A stretch of DNA of 64,000 nucleotides, taken from NCBI GenBank assembly GCA_964594665.1, contig CAZQNY010000002.1, forward strand, positions 56,428-120,427, in the 5' to 3' direction. Below the pieces are notes generated by a model. The model was not told the DNA's origin. It saw nothing but the letters and a program-made list of their open reading frames with translations, and did not search any database. Both the position numbers and the translations under genes were made by a program. This document shows, one piece after another, positions 1 through 7,840 of the stretch. Position 1 is the stretch's first letter; every line of letters begins with the position of its first letter. The DNA comes from BM520 sp964594665. Lineage in GTDB: Bacteria; Bacteroidota; Bacteroidia; Bacteroidales; BM520.

Positions 1-1033
1 TATTCGTGTAGATATGAAGAAGGCTGTCGCGGAAAAGAGTCACAGGAATCAGCATTGCAAGTGTTGCGCCAACGACCATAGTAACAATTCGCCTCAGTAA
101 TACAGGCACCTGATCCTGACGTCCCTCTCCAATGAGAAAACTCACCAGTGTAGCAGCTGCTGACGCGAAGCCAAACACCGGAATTAGAATAATCATATAG
201 ATACTACGGACAATATTACTCACTGCCAGCTGCTGTTCTCCAAGGTGTTCTACAAAAAGAAAAAACACAAACCACCCTGCCATGCTTAAAAAATTCTGTA
301 ACATAACCGGTGCAGAAACCCTCATAATCCGCCTTAAACGTTCCCACTGAGGGGCGAAAGTAAAATGAAGGTTGTAACGGGCTCCTGAAACAGCTGTTTT
401 AATATAGATTAAAAGAAATACAGAAGCAGTAGCCTCGGCAATAACACTTGCCAGGGCAGCACCCTCAACACCCATTTCCGGCATTCCAAAGCGTCCGAAA
501 ATCAGTCCATAATCCAGAATTATATTTACCACACCCATGAGTACTGTAGTTACTGTTATTACCTTCGTACGATGAATGGAGATAAAAAAGGCTCTCATCA
601 TAACATTAAAGGTGGCAAAGAAAACGCCAAAAGCGCGGTATTTCAGAAATCCGGATGTAGCACTCTGTACGGCAACAGAATCGATACTGGCAGCAAAAAA
701 CGCAGAACTAAAAAAATAAAGTGCGCAAAAGAGGATCAATGCCAGCGCAGTAATCATCAATCCTGTCTGAGCCATTACGTCACCGATTAGGGAATAATTA
801 CGTTCACCAAACCTGCGTGACATAATAATCTGGCTACCGACGCCAATACCATTGGCAACGAAAACAGCGATATAATAGAACAGGCCGCCCAGAGCTGCAG
901 CTCCCAGCGCTACATCTCCCAGACGACCCAGAAAAGCAGTATCGGTTGCCAGTACAATATTCTGGGCTACACCGCCCAGGATAATGGGATAGGCAAGGTT
1001 CCAGATTCTGCGGTTTGTAATTTTCTCTGCCAT
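1..1033 (-). CDS. MATE family efflux transporter (N-terminal part, runs off window)
   Basis: The reverse strand from the ATG at 1033 stays open to the window edge and encodes about 344 residues of a polytopic membrane protein. It begins MAEKITNRRIWNLAYPIILG and contains QNIVLATDTAFLGRLGDVALGA and NIILDYGLIFG, typical of MATE (multi-antimicrobial extrusion, NorM/DinF-like) cation-coupled exporters. About eight or nine hydrophobic segments are visible; the C-terminal end lies outside the window. The substrate cannot be read from the sequence. It lies 44 bp downstream of trpB on the same strand, so read-through from trpB is possible. A TATCTTTG -7 box at 1041-1048 just ahead of the ATG suggests its own promoter as well. 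Confidence 0.9.
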   Translation of the reverse strand, partial: MAEKITNRRIWNLAYPIILGGVAQNIVLATDTAFLGRLGDVALGAAALGGLFYYIAVFVANGIGVGSQIIMSRRFGERNYSLIGDVMAQTGLMITALALILFCALYFFSSAFFAASIDSVAVQSATSGFLKYRAFGVFFATFNVMMRAFFISIHRTKVITVTTVLMGVVNIILDYGLIFGRFGMPEMGVEGAALASVIAEATASVFLLIYIKTAVSGARYNLHFTFAPQWERLRRIMRVSAPVMLQNFLSMAGWFVFFLFVEHLGEQQLAVSNIVRSIYMIILIPVFGFASAAATLVSFLIGEGRQDQVPVLLRRIVTMVVGATLAMLIPVTLFRDSLLHIYTN

Positions 1034-1040
1034 AATCCGG

Positions 1041-1048
1041 CAAAGATA
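1041..1048 (-). promoter_or_regulatory. Putative -7 box of MATE gene
   Basis: TATCTTTG on the minus strand matches the Bacteroidota -7 consensus TAnnTTTG. Only 7 nt separate it from the MATE ATG, so the transcript would have almost no leader. The best -33-like TTG is only about 15 nt upstream, shorter than the usual 19-20 nt. Confidence 0.4.
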
Positions 1049-1077
1049 CTTATTCAGGAATTACAAAATACAGAATG

Positions 1078-2274
1078 TTACAGATTGCGGGAGACATCCT
1101 TATCGCCGCGACCAGAAAGATTTATGATTGCCGTCTCCTCACTTTTACCCCTGAGCATTTTCATTGCCAGGGCTACAGCATGTGCTGACTCAACAGCAGG
1201 GATAATCCCTTCTGTTTTTGATAAGAAAGAAAAGGCTTCCAGGGCTTCCGAATCGGTTATCAGGTGGTATTTGGCACGGCCTGTATCACGGAGCATGGCA
1301 TGTTGCGGGCTGACACCGGGATAATCCAGGCCTGCAGCAATCGACTGTGAAGGAAGAACCTGGTGGTTATCATCACATAGCACATAGCTGTAGGTTCCCT
1401 GAAAGGTTAAAGGTTTGCCCATCGACAGTGTAGCAGCCGTTTCTCCGGGAATAAATCCTTTGCCCCCTCCTTCTGCAGCATGCATAGCGACATGCCCATC
1501 GTTGAGAAAAGCACCAAAGAGACCTATGGCATTTGAGCCACCGCCGATACAGGCAAAAAGTGAATCCGGCAGCCGGCCTTCCTGTTCTATAATCTGCTTG
1601 CGGGCCTCTTTACCTATAACTGACTGGAAAAAGCCCACCATTTCGGGGTATGGATCCGGGCCTACCTGAGACCCCAGCAGATAATAGCTCTCCGGATGTT
1701 CAATGTAATACCCCAACGCCGCATCAACAGCATCTTTTAACGTCCCACGCCCCTGGGATGTGGTAATTACTTTTGCTCCCAGAAGTTCCATTCTACGCAC
1801 ATTCATAGCCTGTCGTGAAGCATCTTCTGCACCCATAAACACCGTGCACTTCATTCCCATAAAGGCAGCTGCCGTTGCTGTTGCCACACCGTGCTGTCCC
1901 GCTCCGGTTTCAGCAATAATGTCTTTTGCTCCCATTCGCGAAGCCAGTAAAATCTGTCCTATGGTATTATTTATCTTGTGTGATCCGGTGTGGTTGAGAT
2001 CTTCCCGCTTGAGGTATATTTTGGAATTTACCGCCTCTGATAACCGGGAAGCATAATAGAGAGGTGATGGGCGACCTGTGTATTGTTGTAAAACATGGAG
2101 AAACTTTTCGGTAAAGGTTGTGTCGGATACAGCCTGCAAAAAAGCCTCGCGTAATTGCTGTAATTTAACCTGAAGAACAGGAGGGACATGTCTTCCGCCA
2201 TAGATTCCGTAATAGCCATTTTCGGCCGTAAATTGTTCGTTGTTAATTATCTGATAGTGATCGATATATGTCAT
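1078..2274 (-). CDS. trpB: Tryptophan synthase beta chain
   Basis: Joins indole and L-serine to make L-tryptophan, using PLP, normally in an alpha2-beta2 complex with TrpA. The 398-aa protein is full length for classical (type 1) TrpB. Visible motifs are the PLP lysine in HTGSHKINN (Lys100), ETGAGQHGV at 122-130, the phosphate-binding GGGSNAIG at 244-251 and the C-terminal LSGRGDKD. No trpA or other trp gene adjoins it: the next gene downstream is a MATE exporter, and upstream lies an attenuator-type leader (2384-2546). The start ATG follows an A-rich stretch. It may be a displaced or second trpB of the organism; the window cannot decide this. Confidence 0.97.
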   Translation of the reverse strand: MTYIDHYQIINNEQFTAENGYYGIYGGRHVPPVLQVKLQQLREAFLQAVSDTTFTEKFLHVLQQYTGRPSPLYYASRLSEAVNSKIYLKREDLNHTGSHKINNTIGQILLASRMGAKDIIAETGAGQHGVATATAAAFMGMKCTVFMGAEDASRQAMNVRRMELLGAKVITTSQGRGTLKDAVDAALGYYIEHPESYYLLGSQVGPDPYPEMVGFFQSVIGKEARKQIIEQEGRLPDSLFACIGGGSNAIGLFGAFLNDGHVAMHAAEGGGKGFIPGETAATLSMGKPLTFQGTYSYVLCDDNHQVLPSQSIAAGLDYPGVSPQHAMLRDTGRAKYHLITDSEALEAFSFLSKTEGIIPAVESAHAVALAMKMLRGKSEETAIINLSGRGDKDVSRNL

Positions 2275-2383
2275 TTTTATGTTTATTTAATGGTTCATGA
2301 ATATTTCTGTAAAGCACTTTTCTTTGTAAAATAATCTCATGTCCATGCCATCGTTTTGTTTTCATAATTTAAATTTTTGAGAT

Positions 2384-2413
2384 AAAAAAAGGCCACCGGA
2401 TTTTCCGATGGCC
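2384..2413 (-). terminator. Attenuator (intrinsic terminator) of the trpB leader
   Basis: The minus-strand RNA has a 10-bp stem, GGCCATCGGA with TCCGGTGGCC (one G-U pair), an AAA loop and seven U residues. It sits between the leader peptide and trpB, where a terminator can only make sense as a conditional one. Its 3' arm (2392-2400) can instead pair with 2443-2451. Confidence 0.88.
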
Positions 2414-2442
2414 ATACATATTTTAAGTGCACAATGGATTAT

Positions 2443-2451
2443 TCCGGTAAC
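2443..2451 (-). promoter_or_regulatory. Putative antiterminator strand of trp attenuator
   Basis: GTTACCGGA on the minus strand can form nine contiguous pairs (seven Watson-Crick, two G-U) with TCCGGTGGC, the 3' arm of the terminator at 2392-2400. It can alternatively fold back on the sequence just after the Trp codons (UUCC with GGAA, UAAC with GUUA, loop AUGAU). It lies immediately after the leader-peptide stop codon, so a ribosome terminating there would cover it. Confidence 0.65.
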
Positions 2452-2452
2452 A

Positions 2453-2497
2453 TCATGTTATCAGGAACCACCACCAAAATTTGCACGTATTTTTCAT
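2453..2497 (-). CDS. trpL: trp operon leader peptide (three tandem Trp codons)
   Basis: A 14-residue open reading frame, MKNTCKFWWWFLIT, contains UGG UGG UGG in a row and ends in UGA. Its only evident role is to sense charged tRNA-Trp. A ribosome stalled at the Trp codons would cover the following UUCCUGAUAAC, freeing 2443-2451 to disrupt the terminator at 2384-2413; a ribosome reaching the stop would cover 2443-2451 and let the terminator form. It begins about 19 nt after a good Bacteroidota promoter and ends 179 nt before trpB. Leader-peptide attenuation of this design is classical for trp operons in other phyla. The reading frame, Trp run and pairing are seen directly; the regulation is inferred. 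Confidence 0.85.
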   Translation of the reverse strand: MKNTCKFWWWFLIT

Positions 2498-2516
2498 TTT
2501 GTCTTTTATTTGACTT

Positions 2517-2546
2517 CAAAAGTAGATAATAATTTTAAATAAACAA
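2517..2546 (-). promoter_or_regulatory. Promoter of trp leader/trpB
   Basis: On the minus strand TTG (2544-2546), a 19-nt spacer and TACTTTTG (2517-2524) match the Bacteroidota sigma-ABfr consensus (TTTG, about 19 nt, TAnnTTTG). The start point would fall roughly a dozen nucleotides before the leader-peptide ATG. Confidence 0.75.
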
Positions 2547-2558
2547 CAGCTGAAATCA

Positions 2559-4787
2559 TTATTCAATATTTTTTGCTGCCCTTGAGTTCACAAATAGTAG
2601 CTCACCTACCCCGTCAAATCCCAGGAATGCATCCTCACCTTCATGCTTTACCTGATCAGACCGGAAGCCCATAACAGTAAGGTCAGCATCTTTTGAGTAT
2701 TCACCCATAACACTGCGAATATTTCTTTCAGGATTTTTTTCTATAACCTTAACATTACGGGCAGTAATTGGCAGTCGGCCGCTGCGGAGCAATTCTTCAA
2801 GATACTGACGCTCTTCAATCACTGTATCCGGGTCGCAAACATCAAAAATAGAGATCTTTGACCTTCGCCAGTAGGGATGAGCAGATATAACGTAACCCAA
2901 AAGAATCATCAGGTTTGCATTATCGGGGTCACTTTTCTGTATCCAGATATGAATATTTCTTCTTTTGCGTGATGGATTGGCTACCTGGCTGCAGCCAAGC
3001 ACACATACGTCGCAACCTGCGGCAGCTACAAGATTAAAATTATCCGTTATCTGATGCAGGTTCACAGGATTCGATTTATCAAAATCGAAAATAACCATAT
3101 TATTTTCCTTGCCGGTAACAGCAGGCAGCTGAATAACCTGAGCTATTGCAGAGGTATAAGATGGTGAGATAAGCGTATCAATATAAATTTGTCCTTTTCG
3201 CGAAGTGGATCGCTCCAGCAGAACATTTTTAATTTCCTCAGCCTGTTCTTTGGTTTTACGGCTGTAATAGCCTTTAAAGAGATGTATAAAGGTTCCAAAA
3301 CCATATTTATGACTTATCCACGACATAAGGTTCAGTGCATTGTCGCGTTGCAGGGAGTCGGTACTCACACATACTACTGCCGGGCGCCAGGTTTCATTTT
3401 CGCCTCTCGCTGATTCATTTTGAAGATAAAGATGCAGGCGGCGGTTCAGCTGAAAAATCACACCTCTGAACAAGGCGACCATACCTTTACGATCTTTATG
3501 CTGCGCCACCACAATAAAATAAAGTCCTACCATGAGCACAACAGCAAGAACGGCATAAAGGGTATTAATACTAAACATCATATAAATACTTAGCAGGAAG
3601 CCCAACAGTGAAAGCCACCAACGGCTTCGGAAGGATGGCCTGTAGCCGGGATTGGCAGCAAAGTGATTGAGAAATGATATCAGATTCAATGACCCATAAG
3701 TAATCATAAAGAACATGGATATGATCTCCGCAACTGCATCCACATTTCCCAGCGCAACAAATACAAAAGCAATGATAATGGTCAGCAAAGAAGCATTGTA
3801 TGGTTCATTGGTTTCACCTTTACCTTTATCCATCGAACGATTCAATGCTTTCAGGGGCAACGAATTATCTTTCGCCAGTGCCTGCAAAGTTCTTGGAGCC
3901 ACCATCACCGAGCCCAGGGCAGAAGATATTGTTGAGGCAGCAAGCCCCAAAGGAATAATTATTCCTCCACCCAAGGCAATCTTACTCATTATCAACTGGT
4001 CGTTAACAAGATCTTCGGGACTTGCAGAGATGGCCAGTTTATAGGAAATAAAGAAATATATCACCATTCCGGTTATAGTCGCCAGTGTTGTGCCCAGGGG
4101 AATGGACTTTCCGGGGTTCTTTAAATCGCCGGAAAGGCCTACTCCGGCAGTCATTCCTGTAAAAGCCGGAAAACAGATGGCAAAGACAATAAAAAACATA
4201 TTGCCATTGCGCATAGATTTTTCAAAGATGTTAAGCTCAGCCGCTGAGGCATAATCGGTAGATCCAAGAAAAAACATCACCAGGGAAATCGCAAGGATAC
4301 CTACAACCCAATAAAGCATTTTCACTCCCAGGCCGGCACCTTTTTTAAGAATCAGGATACTCAGAAGTGCCATTACCGGCAAACTCACAACCTGGCGTGG
4401 TAAATCAAGACCATGTACCTCTTTTGCCCAATCGAACAGAGGCGCAAAAGCTTCTGTAAAGGCGATGACATAAAAAGCTACCGATATGGCCTGAGAAAGA
4501 TACAGAGCCATACCAATGGTTGCACCAATATTCAAACCAAAGGAACGGGAAATAATGAAATACTCTCCTCCCCCTTCAACACGTTTATTGGTTGCTATTT
4601 CAGATATACTTAAGGCGGTTGGCAGGGTAACCATATGCCCGATAAGGATTATCAGTATAACCCCCCAAAAGCCCAGGGTACCTGTCGCCCATCCAAAGCG
4701 CAAAAACAGTATTGCGCCCAGAATAGTTGAAATGGCCGTAAAAAACACCGGTGCGGTGCCCATACGACGTTGATTTGTTGTTTCCAT
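2559..4787 (-). CDS. APC-superfamily transporter, cation-chloride cotransporter-like
   Basis: A 742-aa inner-membrane transporter. The first ~440 residues hold about twelve hydrophobic segments, starting with PVFFTAISTILGAILFLRFGWATG, a pattern shared by amino-acid permeases and SLC12-type Na-K-Cl cotransporters. GMTAGVGLSGDLKNPGKSIP is typical of the cotransporter-like branch. The last ~280 residues are soluble, as in cation-chloride cotransporters, and may be regulatory; near the end is DLTVMGFRSDQ. The SSS symporter gene lies 9 bp upstream on the same strand, so the two are probably co-transcribed. The transported ion or solute is not determined. Confidence 0.85.
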   Translation of the reverse strand: METTNQRRMGTAPVFFTAISTILGAILFLRFGWATGTLGFWGVILIILIGHMVTLPTALSISEIATNKRVEGGGEYFIISRSFGLNIGATIGMALYLSQAISVAFYVIAFTEAFAPLFDWAKEVHGLDLPRQVVSLPVMALLSILILKKGAGLGVKMLYWVVGILAISLVMFFLGSTDYASAAELNIFEKSMRNGNMFFIVFAICFPAFTGMTAGVGLSGDLKNPGKSIPLGTTLATITGMVIYFFISYKLAISASPEDLVNDQLIMSKIALGGGIIIPLGLAASTISSALGSVMVAPRTLQALAKDNSLPLKALNRSMDKGKGETNEPYNASLLTIIIAFVFVALGNVDAVAEIISMFFMITYGSLNLISFLNHFAANPGYRPSFRSRWWLSLLGFLLSIYMMFSINTLYAVLAVVLMVGLYFIVVAQHKDRKGMVALFRGVIFQLNRRLHLYLQNESARGENETWRPAVVCVSTDSLQRDNALNLMSWISHKYGFGTFIHLFKGYYSRKTKEQAEEIKNVLLERSTSRKGQIYIDTLISPSYTSAIAQVIQLPAVTGKENNMVIFDFDKSNPVNLHQITDNFNLVAAAGCDVCVLGCSQVANPSRKRRNIHIWIQKSDPDNANLMILLGYVISAHPYWRRSKISIFDVCDPDTVIEERQYLEELLRSGRLPITARNVKVIEKNPERNIRSVMGEYSKDADLTVMGFRSDQVKHEGEDAFLGFDGVGELLFVNSRAAKNIE

Positions 4788-4796
4788 TTTACAAAG

Positions 4797-6386
4797 TTAC
4801 CAAAACAAAATATACAATACTGTTGTGATAATCAATATTCCTATGGCACTAATATTAAACTTATGATCGGTGTAAAACAACCCTTTATGGAGGTCGACGG
4901 CCTTTGCATCATTCTTCATTTTATTATCATAAAGACTGATAAGAACAGCAATAATAACGATAAGGATAAAAACAAGCCCCATTCTATCGATAAAAGGCAA
5001 TGAGGGCCATGCCAGCTTAAAGAGGAATGACAAAGGGATGGTAAGTATAGCGCTCCATAAAGCGGCATTTGCGGAAGTTTTTTTCCAGAAAAATCCCATC
5101 AGGAAGATGGCACAAACACCCGGTGTTACAAAACCGGTAAACTCCTGAATATACTGGAACGCCTGATCAAGGCCCCCAAGCAAGGGGCGGGCGGTAAGCA
5201 CAGCAATAATGAGTGCTGCTATACTTGTTAAACGCCCCACACGAACCAGTTTTTTCTCGCTGGATTCTTTATCGATATAATTTCTAAAGATATCCATTGT
5301 AAAAATGGTAGATGTTGAATTCAGCATTGAGGCCAGAGAAGAAACAATAGCAGCAGTAAGAGCAGCAAAAGCAAGCCCCTTAATACCTGCAGGAACAAAA
5401 TTATGAAGCAGCCATGGATATGCCTGATCCGGAGGATTAATAACCGATGGATCGCCATTGGTAATCACGAATGCTGCGATTCCCGGAATAACAACAATAA
5501 GAGGGATCAAAAGCTTCAGGTAGCCTGCAAAGAGGACTCCCCGCTGCGCTTCACGTATATTTTTTGCTGCCAGTCCGCGTTGAATAATGTACTGGTTAAA
5601 ACCCCAGTAAGAGATATTGGCAATCCACATACCGCCAATTATGACTCCAATACCGGGAAGTTCCTTGTAGCTGGGGTGATCTTTGCTCAGGATCATATCA
5701 AATTTTTCAGGGGCCTGTTCCAAAAGCATGGCAAATCCTTTTACGGGGCCTTCACCGTCAGCGACAGCACTCAGGGCCAGATAGGCAGTAATCAGACCGC
5801 CACCAATAAGTACAACAACCTGGATAACATCGGTCCATGCAACGGATTTCAATCCGCCATAGATAGAATACACGGCAGCGAAAAGAGCCAGCCCGATAAT
5901 TCCCCATAGCATAGGTACACCCATAATGGTGTTCATTGCCAGTGCACCCAGATAAAGTACGGAGGTAAGGTTTACAAATACGTACACCAGTAACCAGAAG
6001 GCTGCCATTGCTGTTCGTACACGGCCATCATACCGCTGCTCAAGAAATTGCGGCATGGTATAAATTTTCTTTTCGATAAAAATGGGTAAAAAGAACTTTC
6101 CAACCAGGATAAGCGTGATGGCGGCCATCCATTCGTAGGATGCAATACCCAACCCGATAGCATATCCACTTCCCGACATACCTATCATTTGTTCAGCTGA
6201 AATATTAGCTGCTATGAGACTGGCACCGATTGCCCACCATGTCAATGATTTGCTGGCAAGAAAGTAATCCTGTGAGGTCCGTTCCTTGTCTTTGGAGCGT
6301 GAAACCCACAATCCAATAAAAATTATTAATGCAATGTATGCAAAAAAGACTACATAATCGATTGTCACAAAACTGTTAGAGGCCAT
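4797..6386 (-). CDS. Sodium:solute symporter (SSS family, SGLT-like)
   Basis: A 529-aa membrane protein with about 13-14 hydrophobic segments and hallmarks of the SSS family: SLIAANISAEQMIGMSGSGYA near residue 60, YSIYGGLKSVAWTDVIQ near 175, and the loop AALTAAIVSSLASMLNSTSTIFTMDI, which carries the Na2-site serines. The resemblance to Vibrio SGLT-type sugar symporters suggests sodium-driven uptake of a sugar or polyol; the substrate is inferred only. It is the first gene of a two-gene minus-strand unit with the APC-type transporter. It is transcribed divergently from serine palmitoyltransferase across a 148-bp gap. Confidence 0.9.
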   Translation of the reverse strand: MASNSFVTIDYVVFFAYIALIIFIGLWVSRSKDKERTSQDYFLASKSLTWWAIGASLIAANISAEQMIGMSGSGYAIGLGIASYEWMAAITLILVGKFFLPIFIEKKIYTMPQFLEQRYDGRVRTAMAAFWLLVYVFVNLTSVLYLGALAMNTIMGVPMLWGIIGLALFAAVYSIYGGLKSVAWTDVIQVVVLIGGGLITAYLALSAVADGEGPVKGFAMLLEQAPEKFDMILSKDHPSYKELPGIGVIIGGMWIANISYWGFNQYIIQRGLAAKNIREAQRGVLFAGYLKLLIPLIVVIPGIAAFVITNGDPSVINPPDQAYPWLLHNFVPAGIKGLAFAALTAAIVSSLASMLNSTSTIFTMDIFRNYIDKESSEKKLVRVGRLTSIAALIIAVLTARPLLGGLDQAFQYIQEFTGFVTPGVCAIFLMGFFWKKTSANAALWSAILTIPLSFLFKLAWPSLPFIDRMGLVFILIVIIAVLISLYDNKMKNDAKAVDLHKGLFYTDHKFNISAIGILIITTVLYILFW

Positions 6387-6493
6387 GGTTTAAAATTTTT
6401 TGCCAAATTAAAGAAAAAACCAATACTACGTATTATGTTAATAAAAAAGCAAAAACAGTGATCAGTCAAATCGGGGGATATCAAAATAGTTTT

Positions 6494-6501
6494 TAGCTTT
6501 G
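6494..6501 (+). promoter_or_regulatory. -7 box of serine palmitoyltransferase gene
   Basis: TAGCTTTG matches TAnnTTTG and lies 33 nt before the ATG at 6535. It overlaps an in-frame upstream TTG at 6499, which argues against that codon being the start. No convincing -33 TTG is seen. Confidence 0.55.
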
Positions 6502-6534
6502 CACGACAGAAATAACAATCAAAGCCACTATATT

Positions 6535-7776
6535 ATGGATATTTTTGATAAAATAAAGAAAAATTTCGGCCCATTGGGTCAATATGGAGAAGATGCCTTT
6601 GGATACTACATGTTTCCGGAGCTTGAGGGTGAATTAGGATCACACATGAAATTCCGTGGTGAAGAGATGCTGGTGTGGAGTTTGAACAGCTACCTGGGTC
6701 TTGCCAACCATCCTGAGGTACGCCGTGTGGATGCCGAAGCCGCGAAAGAGTGGGGCCTTGCATATCCCATGGGTGCAAGGATGATGTCAGGACAGACAAA
6801 ATACCATGTTCAGCTGGAAGAGGAGCTGGCTTCATTTGTACAAAAAGAATCTGCTTATCTGCTTAATTTTGGATACCAGGGAATGCTTTCAATCATCGAT
6901 TCTCTGATCGACAGAAATGATGTAGTGGTATACGATTCTGAATCTCATGCCTGTATCATCGACGGCCTGCGTATGCACCTGGGCAAACGCTTTGTTTTTC
7001 CACATAACGACATGGAAAACTGTGAAAAGCAGCTCCAGCGTGCCACCAGGCTTTCAGAAAAAACCGGCGGTGGAATACTGCTGATTACAGAAGGTGTTTT
7101 CGGGATGGCCGGAGACCTGGGAAACCTCAAAGACCTTGCAGCACTGAAGAAAAAATACAACTTCCGCATGCTTGTGGATGATGCTCACGGTTTTGGTACT
7201 ATGGGAGCTACAGGTGCCGGTACAGGTGAACACTATGGTGTTCAGGATGAAATCGATGTTTATTTCTCCACTTTCGCCAAGGCCATGGCCGGCATCGGCG
7301 CTTTCGTTGCTGCCGACAGCGAAATCATCGATTACCTCCGCTATAACATGCGTTCGCAGATTTTTGCCAAATCACTTCCTATGCCCATTGTAATTGGTTC
7401 GTTAAAGCGCCTTGATATGCTGCGTTCTGAACCTGAGCATAAAGAAAAACTCTGGAAAATTGTTAATGCACTGCAGGGCGGACTCCGCGATCTGGGCTTT
7501 AACCTTGGCGTAACAGAATCGTGTGTAACTCCTGTATTTCTTAACGGTACTGTTGAAGAAGCAACTCAGATAACACATGATTTAAGAGCCAACTACAAAA
7601 TTTTTACTTCTATCGTTATTTATCCTGTGGTACCAAAAGGAACAATCCTTATTCGTATCATTCCTACAGCAGCTCACTCAATGGAAGATGTGGAATACAC
7701 TCTTAATGCTTTCAAAGAGGTTCGTGCAAAACTTGAAGCAGGCAAATACGACAAAACACAGGTTGCCAAATTCTAA
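6535..7776 (+). CDS. spt: Serine palmitoyltransferase-like PLP enzyme
   Basis: A 413-aa alpha-oxoamine synthase (class II aminotransferase fold) very like the Bacteroidota serine palmitoyltransferases, which condense L-serine with an acyl-CoA as the first step of sphingolipid synthesis. Visible features: YDSESHACIIDG with the cofactor-stacking His139, VDDAHGFG at 214-221 with Asp216/His218, and the PLP lysine in FSTFAKAMAG (Lys249). The start at 6535 (MDIFDKIKKN) is preferred over the upstream in-frame TTG at 6499, which sits in the promoter. A terminator follows at 7806. Glycine C-acetyltransferase (KBL) is the main alternative, but the N-terminal FGYYMFPELEGELGSHM fits the sphingolipid enzymes. 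Confidence 0.88.
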   Translation: MDIFDKIKKNFGPLGQYGEDAFGYYMFPELEGELGSHMKFRGEEMLVWSLNSYLGLANHPEVRRVDAEAAKEWGLAYPMGARMMSGQTKYHVQLEEELASFVQKESAYLLNFGYQGMLSIIDSLIDRNDVVVYDSESHACIIDGLRMHLGKRFVFPHNDMENCEKQLQRATRLSEKTGGGILLITEGVFGMAGDLGNLKDLAALKKKYNFRMLVDDAHGFGTMGATGAGTGEHYGVQDEIDVYFSTFAKAMAGIGAFVAADSEIIDYLRYNMRSQIFAKSLPMPIVIGSLKRLDMLRSEPEHKEKLWKIVNALQGGLRDLGFNLGVTESCVTPVFLNGTVEEATQITHDLRANYKIFTSIVIYPVVPKGTILIRIIPTAAHSMEDVEYTLNAFKEVRAKLEAGKYDKTQVAKF

Positions 7777-7805
7777 TTATTCTGAATATCTATTCTTTAT
7801 AATAC

Positions 7806-7840
7806 AAAAGCTGTCCTTTCCCGGGCAGCTTTTATTTTTT
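7806..7840 (+). terminator. Terminator of serine palmitoyltransferase gene
   Basis: AAAAGCTGTCC (7806-7816) pairs with GGGCAGCTTTT (7823-7833, one U-G), followed by a T-rich run. It overlaps the last codons of recQ on the other strand. Confidence 0.75.

Noticed and set aside
2265..2378. Second small ORF (MKTKRWHGHEII...) between the attenuator and trpB
   Set aside because: It overlaps the trpB start in another frame, has no Trp run and shows no sign of conservation that I can judge.
5403..5909. 168-codon open frame on the plus strand inside the sodium symporter gene
   Set aside because: It is antisense to a well-conserved SSS transporter, has biased Cys/Asn/His composition and no recognisable domain.
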